This document shows, piece after piece, positions 41,961-52,024 of a stretch of 64,000 nt of DNA (its first letter is position 1; each line of letters begins with the position of its first letter). This stretch comes from Prorocentrum cordatum. Its lineage: Eukaryota > Sar > Dinophyceae > Prorocentrales > Prorocentraceae. Under the pieces are notes generated by a model that saw only the letters and a program-made list of their open reading frames with translations, was not told where the DNA came from and did no database searches. The stretch covers positions 192,501 to 256,500 of the forward strand of contig CAUYUJ010000936.1 of the NCBI GenBank assembly GCA_963575745.1. The letters are read 5' to 3'. A program made the position numbers and the translations under genes.

Positions 41961-42355
41961 CCAAGAGGTTTACTTGGATTTGGTTGCGTGGGTGTTGTTC
42001 CTGGGATTCGTAATCCTGCTTTCGTGTTGCAGCAGTTTGAAACATATGTTCAAGTACGATTTCTTGAATTCTGAGGGACCGCTTCGTGACAACTTCACGA
42101 CGCAGGAACTTCTCGGTGTCAGAGGCATGGGGTGAAGATCGTGATTTCAGCATTGTGTTCTCTCGGGCGCACCCCAACAGTAGGGTTTCGACGGGGCTCA
42201 ACATTGTGGCCTCAATGCCGCGATTGCGTTCCCGTGAGATGATTCGCCTTTCCCTCTCTCTGTGAGAGTGGTGCGATGCCTTTTTGGCCGATTCGCCCAA
42301 GTAGGCCTGGTTCTATACTGGCAAGGCCTTACGACCGGAGCCGCCGACCCTGAAG

Positions 42356-42399
42356 GGGGACGACGACGGCGTCGACAACGACGACGACGATAATGACGA

Positions 42400-42484
<85 letters not shown>

Positions 42485-42535
42485 TTCGGCGGCGGCGGCG
42501 ACGGCGGCGGCGGCGGCGGCGGCGACGCTGACGTT
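42356..42535. repeat. (ACG)n trinucleotide array
   Basis: About 130 bp of GAC/ACG triplets followed by GGC triplets. Confidence 0.95.
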
Positions 42536-42539
42536 GGGG

Positions 42540-43690
42540 AGAGTCTTCAGGGATGCTTCGTGGGGCCTCGTCGGAGCGCGCTCGTAGGCATCGGGGCGGT
42601 AGTTTTGGGGCCTCTTGGGGGCATCTTGGGAGCCTCTTGGGAGCCGCCTGGGAGTCCGTTCGGGTTTCCTGGGGGCCTCTTGAGGCCTCGTGGGGGCCTC
42701 TCGGGAGCATTTTGGGGCATCCTGGGAGCTTCTTGGGGCCGAGGGCTCGAAATGTTCGTTCGGGCCCCCTTGTGGGCATCGCTTCGAAGCCGCCTCGGCG
42801 GCCTCTGGGGCCGTCTGGGAGGCCTCTAGGGCCGTCTTGGGGCCTGTTGGGTCGTTTTGGGGCCGGCCTTCTTGAAGCGCTCTTGGGAGCCTGGGGAGCG
42901 CTCTTGGAGCCCTCTTGGGCCGTCTTGGAGCCATCTTGAAGCCTCGGATGGCCATCGGAAGCGAAAAGGCGAGGAAAGCCAAAAACATTGATTATCCTAA
43001 GGTTTTGGAAGGATTTTGGTCTCTTCGGGGCCTCCTGGAGGAGCTCTCTGGCCACTTGGAGCGGGCTTGGAGCGGTCTCGGGGCCTCTTGGAGCATCGTG
43101 GGAGCCATCTTGAGGCATCTTGGGATATCTTGAGCCATCTTGGAGGTCATCTTGGGCTCTCCCAGGCGCTATTGGAGTCATCTCAAGCAGTGCCCCCCCC
43201 CAGGAGGCCAAAATGTGACCAAAACCTTATTGTAAAATCAATGATTTTGGCATTCTCGCCGAGGCCTCTTGGAGCGTCTTGGGTGCCTCAGGGGGGCCTC
43301 TTGGGGCCTCTTGGGGGTCTCTTGGGAGCCTCTTGGGGGCATCCTTTGGGCCTCTTGGGGACCTCTTGGGGCCTCCTGGCCACCTCTTGGGGCCCTCTTG
43401 GGGCACCCTTGGGAGCCTTGGGGGCGCTCTTGGGGCCATCGCGGAGGAGATCGATCCAAAGAAAGGGGGGGTCTTAACTAGCGAAGCCCTCCCAAAAGGC
43501 TAACATGGGGCCCAAACCCTGGTAAGTCAAATGATTTTGGCTTCCTCGCCGAGTCCGTCTTGAACGCTCCGGCGACCCGCGGAACGCCCCCTCCAGGTCC
43601 AGGGGGGGGTAGGGGGGAGGGGGGAACTCTTCCCCGAAGGTGAAGAAGGGGGTGGAAGAGGAAACACCCTAAACCACCTACGCCCTAGCG
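42540..43690 (+). repeat. composite repeat type 3, second copy
   Basis: About 900 bp of CTTGGGGCC/CTCTTGGG reiteration with the core phrases GGCTCGAAATGTTCG and GCCATCGGAAGCGAAAAGGC, closing with GGGGGGAGGGG, TTCCCCGAAGG and CCCTAAACCACC. Confidence 0.8.
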
Positions 43691-44116
43691 AGATGGGCAG
43701 AGGATGAAAACGTAAGGAAGAGGGAATGCGAGGCAGTGCAAGCGCAGCGATCTCTGAACACTTCCGTTCGAAGCGTATCCGTGTGCCTGCTGCACGTCCC
43801 GCCACCGCGCCAGCGCCAGCGCCTGCTTCGCGACCAATCGAGAACCGCCAAGAGGGCCGCAACGCGTGACAGGCACAGTTTGTGTGAGCAGCACGTGGCG
43901 TGCGTGCCAGCCATCACAGAACCACAGGTGGAGAGTGGGGCAGGACTTCGGAGAGCCGCTGGGACAGCCGGGCAGGGGGCCCCGCAGTGGGCGAAGTGGC
44001 TCGGGCGCGGGTCCAGGGAAGCCAGGGGACGACGGGGTTGGGGCTCCTGGACGAGGGGGCCGGGTTTGGTCAGACGGTTGGATAGAGGGCCTGCCGGAAG
44101 CCAGGGGCGAGAACAG
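43691..44116. other. no recognised feature
   Basis: GC-rich unique-looking sequence. Short frames on both strands carry no recognisable motif. Confidence 0.5.
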
Positions 44117-44291
44117 TCGGGCGGGTGGTAATGGGGGGTGACCCACATGGTGAGTGAACAAAAGGGCCCTACAGGGGCCCTCCCGGGCCCCTTCTGGAGC
44201 CAGTTGTTATCCAAAAGAGGCCCTAAAGGGCCCCTTGAGGGCCTTAATCTTCACCCCCCATTTGGGTCACCCCCCACTGCCAACCGCCCGA
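44117..44291. mobile_element. family C TIR element
   Basis: 175 bp. The left end reads TCGGGCGGGTGGTAATGG then GGGGTGACCCACATGG. The right end is complementary: CCATTTGGGTCACCCCCC then ACTGCCAACCGCCCGA. TIRs are about 40 bp with few mismatches. The centre is rich in GGGCCC/GGCCCT palindromic steps. No coding capacity. Confidence 0.82.
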
Positions 44292-45229
44292 AACCCTAGG
44301 ACAGCGCAAGACAGGTCCAATGCGCCAAAGTAGCCGAAAACCAGCCCAAGACATCCCCGATTTTCCATGTCAGACATGTTCTAAATTCCGTTTTAAGATG
44401 CCTCAAGGAAGGCCCCCGAGAGACTTCCAAAGATGCCACCCCCAAGAACCACAGAAGCTCACCGAAAGGGCACTCAACGATGTTAAAACGCCTTTTAGGA
44501 GGCTTGTCCGGGGCTTCTCCCAGCGCGACTGACGGACCCTTGAGGCGAGGAGCTTCCAGGTCCAGTTGAGGCGAAGCGGGATATAAATTTTGAGCGATGT
44601 TTGCGGCGCGCAGCGTGTGCTATGATGTGACGTGTTCGTTGCACCTGGTGCATCTGGCTCGCGTATATCGCCAGGACCCCAGGTAAGGGGACCCGCTTAG
44701 TGGTAGGGCCCTGGAGCCCTCGAATTTGCCAGAATCACTAAACCAGGACTGCCGTAGCTGGTGTTTTTGTCGGGTGACAGCATTCCGGTTAGTGGAACGG
44801 GGCGGGGGGGCGTCCCCCACTACACAACACTAAACCAGGTTCCACTAAACCCAGTTCTGCCAGCGCCCGATGGGCGGTCCTTGCTTCTCGCGTGAACATC
44901 AGGCTGAGATGCCCGAGCAGACCCATCGAGCGGCAATGGGAGGTGCGGTTGTGGCCAATCGGGGCGGGCCAACGGCCCCGACGTTCTCCCTCCTCGTCTT
45001 CCTCCTCCTTCTTCCTCCCCTTCCATCCTTTTTGTTCCTCCTCCTCCCCTCCCCTCCCCTCCCACTCCTCTGCCTACCCCGTACCTCCCATTTGTCCTCC
45101 TCCCCCTCCCTCCCCTCTCCGGCACTTCCCCTCCTCCTTCTCCTCGTTCTCCTACTCCTCCCCCTCCTTCACTCCTTTTCTTTAACTTTTTCCCTAATGA
45201 ACAACTCCTCCCTGTAGCCCGCCGAGGCC
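44292..45229. other. no recognised gene; pyrimidine tract
   Basis: Unique-looking sequence to about 44870, with ACTAAACCAGG occurring twice (about 44744 and 44829). A pyrimidine-rich tract of CTCC/TTCC follows at 44980-45200. Confidence 0.5.
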
Positions 45230-47505
45230 AGTCGCAAGGACGGACCGGGCGTTTCGCCTGAGACTTCTTCACCATGTATGACCCTGAAGCTTAAAGTTGG
45301 CACGACGATTGCGCTCTTGCCAACGCAGTCCTCACCAACTTTGCGAAGGGCCGCCACTTTGTTGCGGCCGACGGGTGGGCCTGGTCACCCTGCGCGATCC
45401 TCAAGGCTTCGCCGATGATTTCGACGAGATCGCTGCCGCCAACGCCGCCGCTGAAGCCGACCGTCTGGGACAAGATGCCGCGGCACGAGCTTCTCTCTCG
45501 ATCGCCAAGAAACTCCGCTCCCGGGCACGCGTCATCAAGAGCAAAGCCAAATTACACCTCCCGTTCCCTAAGAAGCTAGTTTCTGGCGCCTTCTGACTCC
45601 GAACCTGCTTGGCGGCGATCTGCCCATTGGCCGCCCAAAGGGCCAGGCCAATGCAGTTGCCGGCACCTGGGCTCCGCACTTCCGCAAGCAGTTGACCGAC
45701 GCCTCTTTCACCGCGGAGTTCCTTCTGCGCTGGGCCGTCTCACGCGACTTGACGAACCAACAACACACACCCATACCCATAAGGGGGTCGGAGAGGGCTA
45801 TGGGTGCGTGTTGTCGGATGGGGGTCCCCGTTCGAGCGGGGGCGTTCCCCAGGGTCCGACAACCCGCACCCATACCCACAGCCAGTCCTCCTCCCAACGA
45901 CCACCCTATGGGTATGGGTGTGTGTGTGTGTTGTTCGTTCGTCACGACGGGAGCTCGGTGCTGGCGCCCCCCACCCTGCCTCAGCAGGAGGCGCCTCGAG
46001 CACGCGACCGCTTCGAGCCCTCGTCCCGACGGCCCCGCCATCTCCTGCTGGCTGCACGCAGGCGACCTGGGGCGCGTGGACACTGCTCCAAGTCGCGCTC
46101 TACAGGCTCGCCGGCCCCCCGATGCCGCTCACCTGCCACGGGTCCGAGTCCGCCTTCCTCTCGAGAGGCCTCCGGCCAGGCGACGTCGCGGAGACTGTCG
46201 GGACGCCAGAGGATACCAGACCATCGAGCTTCGCATGCGCCGATCAGAAGATTTGCTGCGGCACAGTCAACGTTCTGTCGCGGGACGTCGCGTCCAAGGG
46301 CGTCTCCTCCATCCATCGGGGCTCCGTTGCTCGGCGCCAGCCGACCCAGAACGTCGTCGACCTCGACTGCGCGGCCTGGACATACGGCCACCCTTCGAAT
46401 GCACATGGAACGCCCGTCCTAGCCTTCTGGGATATAGCTGCTGCTTTTCCCAGCTCGCAGCGCAGCTGGATCTCGAAGCGCCGCGCGGTGTCCTCTAGTT
46501 CTCCCAGGGCATGCCATACCTGAACATGGCTTTCGGCTCTGGTATGTTTGTTTACTTATTCGAGGATGGTTCTTTGCAGGGGTGCCTTCTCAGCGGTTTC
46601 GTGCACGCCGTGTCGACGCGCCTTTTTGCAGAGAGGATGCGACTCGCCGTCGTCCTCAAAGGGTTTGGCACCGCGCGCATCTACGCGGGCGATGCGGTGC
46701 GCTGCGACCCTTGATCTCAGCACGTTGAGGGAGTTTGCCAACACGTTCAACTAGATGCAACAAGGTGCCAACATGTCCCTCTCCACGCCACCCTCGCGTT
46801 CCAGATGGTCGAGTCGGTCGGGGGTTGTCTGCAGGCGCTCGCCCCCGAGTGGGCCCAGTTCGCCATCGCGAAGGCTCCGACCTACCTTGGGTATCTCATG
46901 GGCCCCAACGTCGCAGACGAGATGTGGGAGGCCCCAACGAGGAAATGGTAGCAGCGAGCCGACGCAAGCTCCAAGGCCAAAGGCTCCACCACCACCACGA
47001 TGAAGGAGTGGCTGTTCCCGAAATGCTGCACGTTGCCCAATTCGGACTCCACCGACTACGACTCCTTAGCTGCCACGATGAGGAAGGTTCGAGTTCGCAT
47101 CTCGACCAGGTGCCTGAAAACTTGGATGGGTAGGTGGACGACCAGTGCGAGGATGCATGAGGGAACTCTTCACCGGTGCCGATTTGGCCGCTCTGCAGCG
47201 GACGATTGAGCTCACTAAGCCGACTGCTTTCCACAGTGGTTCACAGTGTGTTCTACGCTGGGCGCACCTCCGCTTTCCCAGAGATTCGATTGTATTGGTC
47301 GTCGTGCCGAGCAAGCGTCCGAAGGACCTCCACCCAGTCTTACTCGCGTTTGAGAAGATTCACAAACTGAAACACGGACATCTCCAAGAAGTTCTTCACG
47401 CACACCAGCACAACGATTTCCATGCGCTCCGCGCCCTGACGGACCGCATGGCGATGGCAGCCGCGCGGCTCGTTTCGTTAACGCCCAGCTGTCCGCATAT
47501 GTTAT
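45230..47505 (+). pseudogene. decayed LINE-type reverse transcriptase
   Basis: A non-LTR reverse transcriptase read through several frames. SIHRGSVARRQPTQNVVDLD corresponds to the fingers region. AFWDIAAAFPSS (near 46425) carries the first catalytic Asp, and SLQGCLLSG (near 46573) the QG-PLS palm motif. YAGDAV (near 46682) stands where YADD is expected, so the second catalytic site is lost. YLGYLMGPNVADEMWEAP (near 46883) and FTGADLAALQRTIEL (near 47165) are thumb and post-thumb phrases typical of dinoflagellate LINEs. At least three frameshifts and one stop are needed. The endonuclease is not visible. A foldback element interrupts it at 45750-45948. Confidence 0.82.
45750..45948. mobile_element. 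family D foldback element nested in the LINE
   Basis: Outer arms are CAACACACACCCATACCCAT and its complement ATGGGTATGGGTGTGTGTG. A second inner pair, TATGGGTGCGTGTTGTCGGA and TCCGACAACCCGCACCCATA, lies inside. The whole ~190 bp can fold on itself. LINE-like coding resumes on the right side. Confidence 0.8.
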
Positions 47506-47507
47506 GA

Positions 47508-47760
47508 GCATCATCATCGGCATCAACATCATCAGCATCATCATCATCACCATCATCATCATCAGCATCATCAGCATCAGCAGCATCATCATCATCATCA
47601 CCATCATCAGCATCATCATCATCGTCATCATCAGCATCGTCATCATCGTCACCATCATCATCACCATCATAACCATCATCATCATCGTCATCCTCATCAT
47701 CCTCATCCTCATCAGCATCATCAGCCTCAGCATCATCAGCATCAGCATCAGCATCCTCGC
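47508..47760. repeat. (CAT)n trinucleotide array
   Basis: About 250 bp of CATCAT/CAGCAT triplets, starting three bases after the LINE-like frame ends. Confidence 0.96.
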
Positions 47761-47917
47761 GCCAGCTCATCTCGATCCTGCAGGCTCGTCGCGAGCCGCC
47801 CCCCTCCTCGCGCCTGGCCCCCTTGGCCGTGGGCGACGGGACCTGCTCCGACGCGGCAGCCTCGCTGGCCGAATCGGGCCCGCGCCGAGCGCCGCGCCCG
47901 AGGATCAGCGAGGGAGA

Positions 47918-48070
47918 AACGGTATAAAATAAACTTTTTCGCTGCCGGGGGCGCCTGTCCCTGGGCGGCTGGAAAGTTTATACCCCTACGGTGCCACCGT
48001 AAGGGTGTAAACTTTCCAGCCGCCCTGGGACAGGCGCCCCCGACTGCGAAAAAGTTTATATCATGCCGTT
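47918..48070. mobile_element. long foldback element, arms ~74 bp
   Basis: The left arm (47918-47992) contains AAACTTTTTCGCTGCCGGGG, GCGCCTGTCCCTGGGCGG and GGAAAGTTTATACCCCTACG. The right arm is the near-perfect complement ending near 48070. The spacer is only a few bases around GGTGCCACC. About nine in ten positions pair. It would form a very stable hairpin RNA if transcribed. Confidence 0.92.
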
Positions 48071-48185
48071 CTTCGCCCGTTGAAATGAAGCCGCGCCGAA
48101 GGGCGGGCTGCTGAAGGCGTTCGCCGACATCGGGGGCCACCGCGGCCAGGGCCTCGGCGGTCTGGTTCTGGCATTCCGTAGAGCC

Positions 48186-48334
48186 TGACCCTCTAATTAC
48201 GGGAGGAGTTTTTTTCGAAAAGAGGCAAAACATAGTCTGGGGACGATTGCCCGAGTATTTCAGATCACTTTTGAATATCTGTGGGGTATGTTCACCCTCC
48301 CGTCCGAAGTCCGCCTGGAGTGGGACACGCCCGA
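48186..48334 (+). mobile_element. family B element, copy 3
   Basis: Right half TATGTTCACCCTCCCG...GGACACGCCCGACC matches the end of other family B copies, and GGGGACGATTGCCCGAG matches the centre. The left TIR is degenerate. Confidence 0.6.
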
Positions 48335-49250
48335 CCTCACCCTGGCACTGCGCACGGCCCCTGCGGCCGAGGATCTAGTGGTGGAGGCCCCCGCTGTGCC
48401 GTCCGCGGACGTCGCCGCCGGCGCACGTGGCGAAGCCCTCGTCGCTGGCTGCACCCTCGACGCGGACCTCCTGGCGCAGGCGGCCGCGGAGGCGGCTGCC
48501 ATCGACGCCGAGGTGGCGCCGCTCCGCGCCGACGGCTCGGAGGCCTGCGCGGGTTGCTGCGGTGCCCCGAGCGCTGCGCACGGCGGCCACAGGCCCCGAT
48601 GGCGTCGCGGCGGCGACCGCGCCGAGGGCGCACCGGCGTTCGGGCGCTGCTTGGCGCAGTGCCGCCGCCGCGGCGCAGAGTCTCGACGCCCGCCACCCTT
48701 GGGGGGGAGCTCGCTGCCGCGGCAGCTGCACCTGGAGCAGCAGGAGTCCCTGCTCCTCCTCGGCCTCCCGGTGCAGGTGGTGTTCGATGTTCGTTTGGTT
48801 GCTGGTTCATCGTTCAGGTGCGCTTCTCGGAGGTGCGCTTCGCCTGCTTCTTCGGGGAGTCGTTCTACTTCGCAGAGCGCCCGCTGCCGCCAGCGTGAGC
48901 ACGCCTCTTCAGAGGGGCAGTCCCGCTGAGACCTCCTAGTTGGGAGCTGGATGGGTACGCCTCTTCTGGTGGTCAGTGCCCCCCTCCTTCCCGTGGGAGA
49001 GAGCTTCTAGGGGAGCGGCGGGGCGTGTTGGGCGCCTCCCGCCGGCTGGACGCGTGGAGCGTCTTCGGCCCGTTCATCGTGGGCGGCTTCGCGTTCGTCT
49101 GCGGGCTGTTCGAGGTGTGCTGCCGCGGCACGGGCCTCCCCCGACTCGTCACCGCTCGCAGCGCCTCGCGCGCGTGCCGGCGATCTCGCGCCGCTCCCCG
49201 GAGTGCGGCGCTCCGCCGGCGTGGCCGGCCGAGGGCAGCAACGAGCGCTC
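48334..49250 (+). other. coding-like stretch, possible exons of an unknown gene
   Basis: Directly after the family B element a + frame reads DLTLALRTAPAAEDLVVEAP, then VAGCTLDADLLAQAAAEAAA and so on (about 48330-48530), with normal composition. A later frame (about 49025-49130) encodes a hydrophobic stretch, WSVFGPFIVGGFAFVCGLF, which could span a membrane. No domain recognised and splice limits cannot be set. Probably part of a separate or continuing + strand gene. Confidence 0.35.
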
Positions 49251-49287
49251 ACGCGCGACCGATCGATCGTTTTTTGAAAAGCTCGAT

Positions 49288-49765
49288 CCTCGATGCTCCT
49301 CCTCCTCCTCCTCCTCCTCCTCCTCCTCCTCCTCCTCCTCCTCCTCCTCCTCCTCCTCCTCCTCCTCCTTTCTCTCCTCCTCCTCCTCCTCCTCCTGCCT
49401 TTCCTTCCCCTCCTCCTCCTCCTCCTCCTCCTCCTCCTCCTCCTCCTCCTCCTCCTCCTCCTCCTCCCCATCCTCCTTCGCAATCCCCCTTCTATTCCTT
49501 CCCCCCTCATCCTTCACCTACCCGGTTCGATGTGGGGTTGGGGTACGTGAGGGTGGCCCCATCAACAGGAGGAGGAGGAAAAGGAGGAGGAGGGGGAGGA
49601 GGAGGTGGAGGAGGAGGAGGAGGAGGAGGAACAGGAGGAGGATGAGGAGGAGGAGGAGGAGGAGGAGGACGAGGAGGAGGAGGAGGAGGAGGTGTTGGCG
49701 GTGGAGGAGGACGAGGACGAGGACGAGGGCAAAGACGAGGAGGAGGAGGAGGAGGAGGAGGAGAT
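49288..49765. repeat. (CTC)n and (GGA)n arrays in inverted arrangement
   Basis: CTC triplets at 49288-49465 and GGA triplets at 49566-49765, about 100 bp apart. They could pair into a long imperfect hairpin. Confidence 0.93.
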
Positions 49766-49789
49766 GAGGCCCGCGACGGGTGCGCATGG

Positions 49790-50587
49790 TGCGCGCACTG
49801 GACTGCCAGATAGCAGAAGGTTGATATCTCGAAGCTGCCCCAGACTAGGCCCGCCCTAGAACGATTTTTCGCCCCCCCAAATCCCAACGCCCAAAAATCG
49901 CAACGCGGTTCGGGGGGCGATGAAGACACTTGCTGGTGCTACTATGCTCGCGCGGGAGTCGAGACCTGGCTGCCCCCGCCGGGCGCGACGAGAGCCCAAC
50001 ATCCGATGGGCAAGTCAGGATTCCAATCCTGAGAGGTCAGGCTCAGCATCGGCGCTGGCAGCTCTGTGCTCGGAAGCAGGTCTGATCCAGCAGTCTCGTC
50101 CAGGCGCGCCGGATCCCGCTAGAGATGCCGGGCTCCATCCGGCCTGGTCTGTCCTTGGCATCGCTCGGACGTGTGCATCTTTCCTTCGGCGAGGACCATC
50201 GAGGAGCATCCTTGATCACTTGGCGAAAAAACCACGCACGAAACCGACAAAAAAAACAGGGAATGGACGTCCGAGCGATGGCCAGTGTCTGCGTGGGCCC
50301 CTCCGTCGGGCTCGCTGGCCTCGACCACCTCCCAGGAGCGCTGCCTCCCGAGGCGGGCCTCGCCCCGCCGGGCTCCCGCCTCTCCCCCCGCCCCCGCGGG
50401 GCCCCCTTGGCCCAGGTGGCCCCCCGCTGGCGCCGCTCTGAGCCGTCCGCGCGCGGCGCGGCCCGGAGAGGCCTCGCCGAGGGCGCCGCGCCCGCTGGGG
50501 ATGGCGCCTTCCGCGCAGCGCGCTCGGGTTGCCCCCCCCCCGCGTGCGGCCGCGGGAGCGGCTCGGACGAGAGGCGCCGATCCCAAG
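49790..50587. other. GC-rich stretch, no recognised gene
   Basis: Short frames on both strands only. A possible hydrophilic + frame (50125-50580) has no motif. Confidence 0.4.
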
Positions 50588-50757
50588 GAGGAGGAGGAGG
50601 AGGAGGAGGAGGAGGAGGAGGAGGACGAGGAGGAGGACGAGGAGGAGGAGGAGGAGGAGGAGGAGGAGGAGGAGGAGGACGAGGAGGAGGACGAGGAGGA
50701 GGACGAGGAGGAGTAGGAGGAGGAGGAGGACGAGGAGGAGGAGGAGGAGGACGACAG
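50588..50757. repeat. (GGA)n/(GAC) microsatellite
   Basis: GGA triplets interspersed with GAC, about 170 bp. Confidence 0.95.
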
Positions 50758-50789
50758 ACGTGCCCGCGTCCTGACGCATCACGACTGCA

Positions 50790-50915
50790 GCTCCTGCAGG
50801 CTTTCGGCCCTCGGGAGCTCCAGAGGGGCCCCGGGGGTCGCCCATCAACGGTGCGGGAGGAGAAGCACCAGCCCCTGGGGCAAGGGTCTGGACTTCCAGG
50901 GCCTCGCCTTGCAGA
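50790..50915 (+). mobile_element. family A element, diverged fragment
   Basis: Contains TTTCGGCCCTCGGGAGC, GGAGGAGAAGCACCAGCCCC and GGGTCTGGACTTCCAGGG, matching the core order of the 187-bp family. Ends not identifiable. Confidence 0.5.
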
Positions 50916-50981
50916 AAAACAGGGCAGGGGATGTGCGGGACCGCCATGTTGACGGGCATGGAGACCGGACAGCAGTCAAGC

Positions 50982-51149
50982 AGATTTAAGTCGGGCATGT
51001 CCTCCTACAGGAGGAATATCCAAAAATAGTCAAATCACAGTGTGGGACGATCTTTGATTATTTCTGATTTGTTTTGAATATTTTGTTGACTATGTTTTGT
51101 TGTTCTTCCACAGTCCGCCTGTCGGAGGACATGCCCGACCTAAATGCAG
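50982..51149 (+). mobile_element. family B TIR element, copy 4
   Basis: Best-preserved family B copy. Left ATTTAAGTCGGGCATGTCC then TCCTACAGGAGGAATATCC; right end complementary, CAGTCCGCCTGTCGGAGGAC then ATGCCCGACCTAAATGCAG. TIR is about 35 bp. The centre is AT-rich and contains GGGACGATCTTTGATTA. 51150-52020 holds nothing I recognise. Confidence 0.85.
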
Positions 51150-52024
51150 ATGCTGGCCAGGCCAGCGGATCGCCAATCAGCTGCTGCACTTGCGCGCGTC
51201 CGCATCGTGATTGCGCCTCGGCCTGGACAGGGTTCTGGCTGTACGCAGGGGTGCCCCCACCTCGTAGAGTGGCAGGGCCAACACAGCCTGCTTCGACTAC
51301 ACGAAAGAGTGACCCGTCGCCGGAGTGACTTTGGTGCGCGCCCACAGGGGTTCCCCGATCGCCGAGTGCGGTGCGATAGTAGCGTTTTGCGCGCTTGTGT
51401 TTGGTCTTCCCGCGGCCTTCAAAAAGCTGCGCACCGAAGGACACGATTGCCTGGGTCACTCATGCGTGTAGCCGACTTCCACAAAGCCAGCATGTTGCTG
51501 GTTGGGGTCGTTGGCGGCTTGCCAGGCGGCCCTCAACATGAGCGTCTGTGTGTGAGCGTACACAGGCGTCCTTAGAGACTATCACACGGCGACGGATGCG
51601 GAGTAGAAGGAGGACGATGAATGGCATTTCCAGGTGCAATCACGAGGACGATACATTGCAATAGGAAGATCCAGGATCTGGGCCCACACGCCCGCCACCA
51701 TGTAAAGTGCGCGCGCCCGTTTTCAAATATCTGTTGGTTCGTATGCGTTTCGGCTCATGCTGGAGTCTGGAGTGCGCAACAGCGATCCCGAGATAAAACA
51801 AGATAGCCTCCATAATAATATAGTGCCAAATAGCCGCCAGGACGACCAATAATCTTCCCCCACCCCCACAACTCCAACAGGCAACCCCGGAAGACCCCAA
51901 AACGCCCCGAAATGGCTCATAGACAAGCCCACGAGGCTTCAAATAAGCTCCAGGAGGCCCCAAGAGGCAAGAGAACCCATGGCGACCGAAGTCCACGCAC
52001 AGCCTGCCCCCCCTTCTCTTTCCT

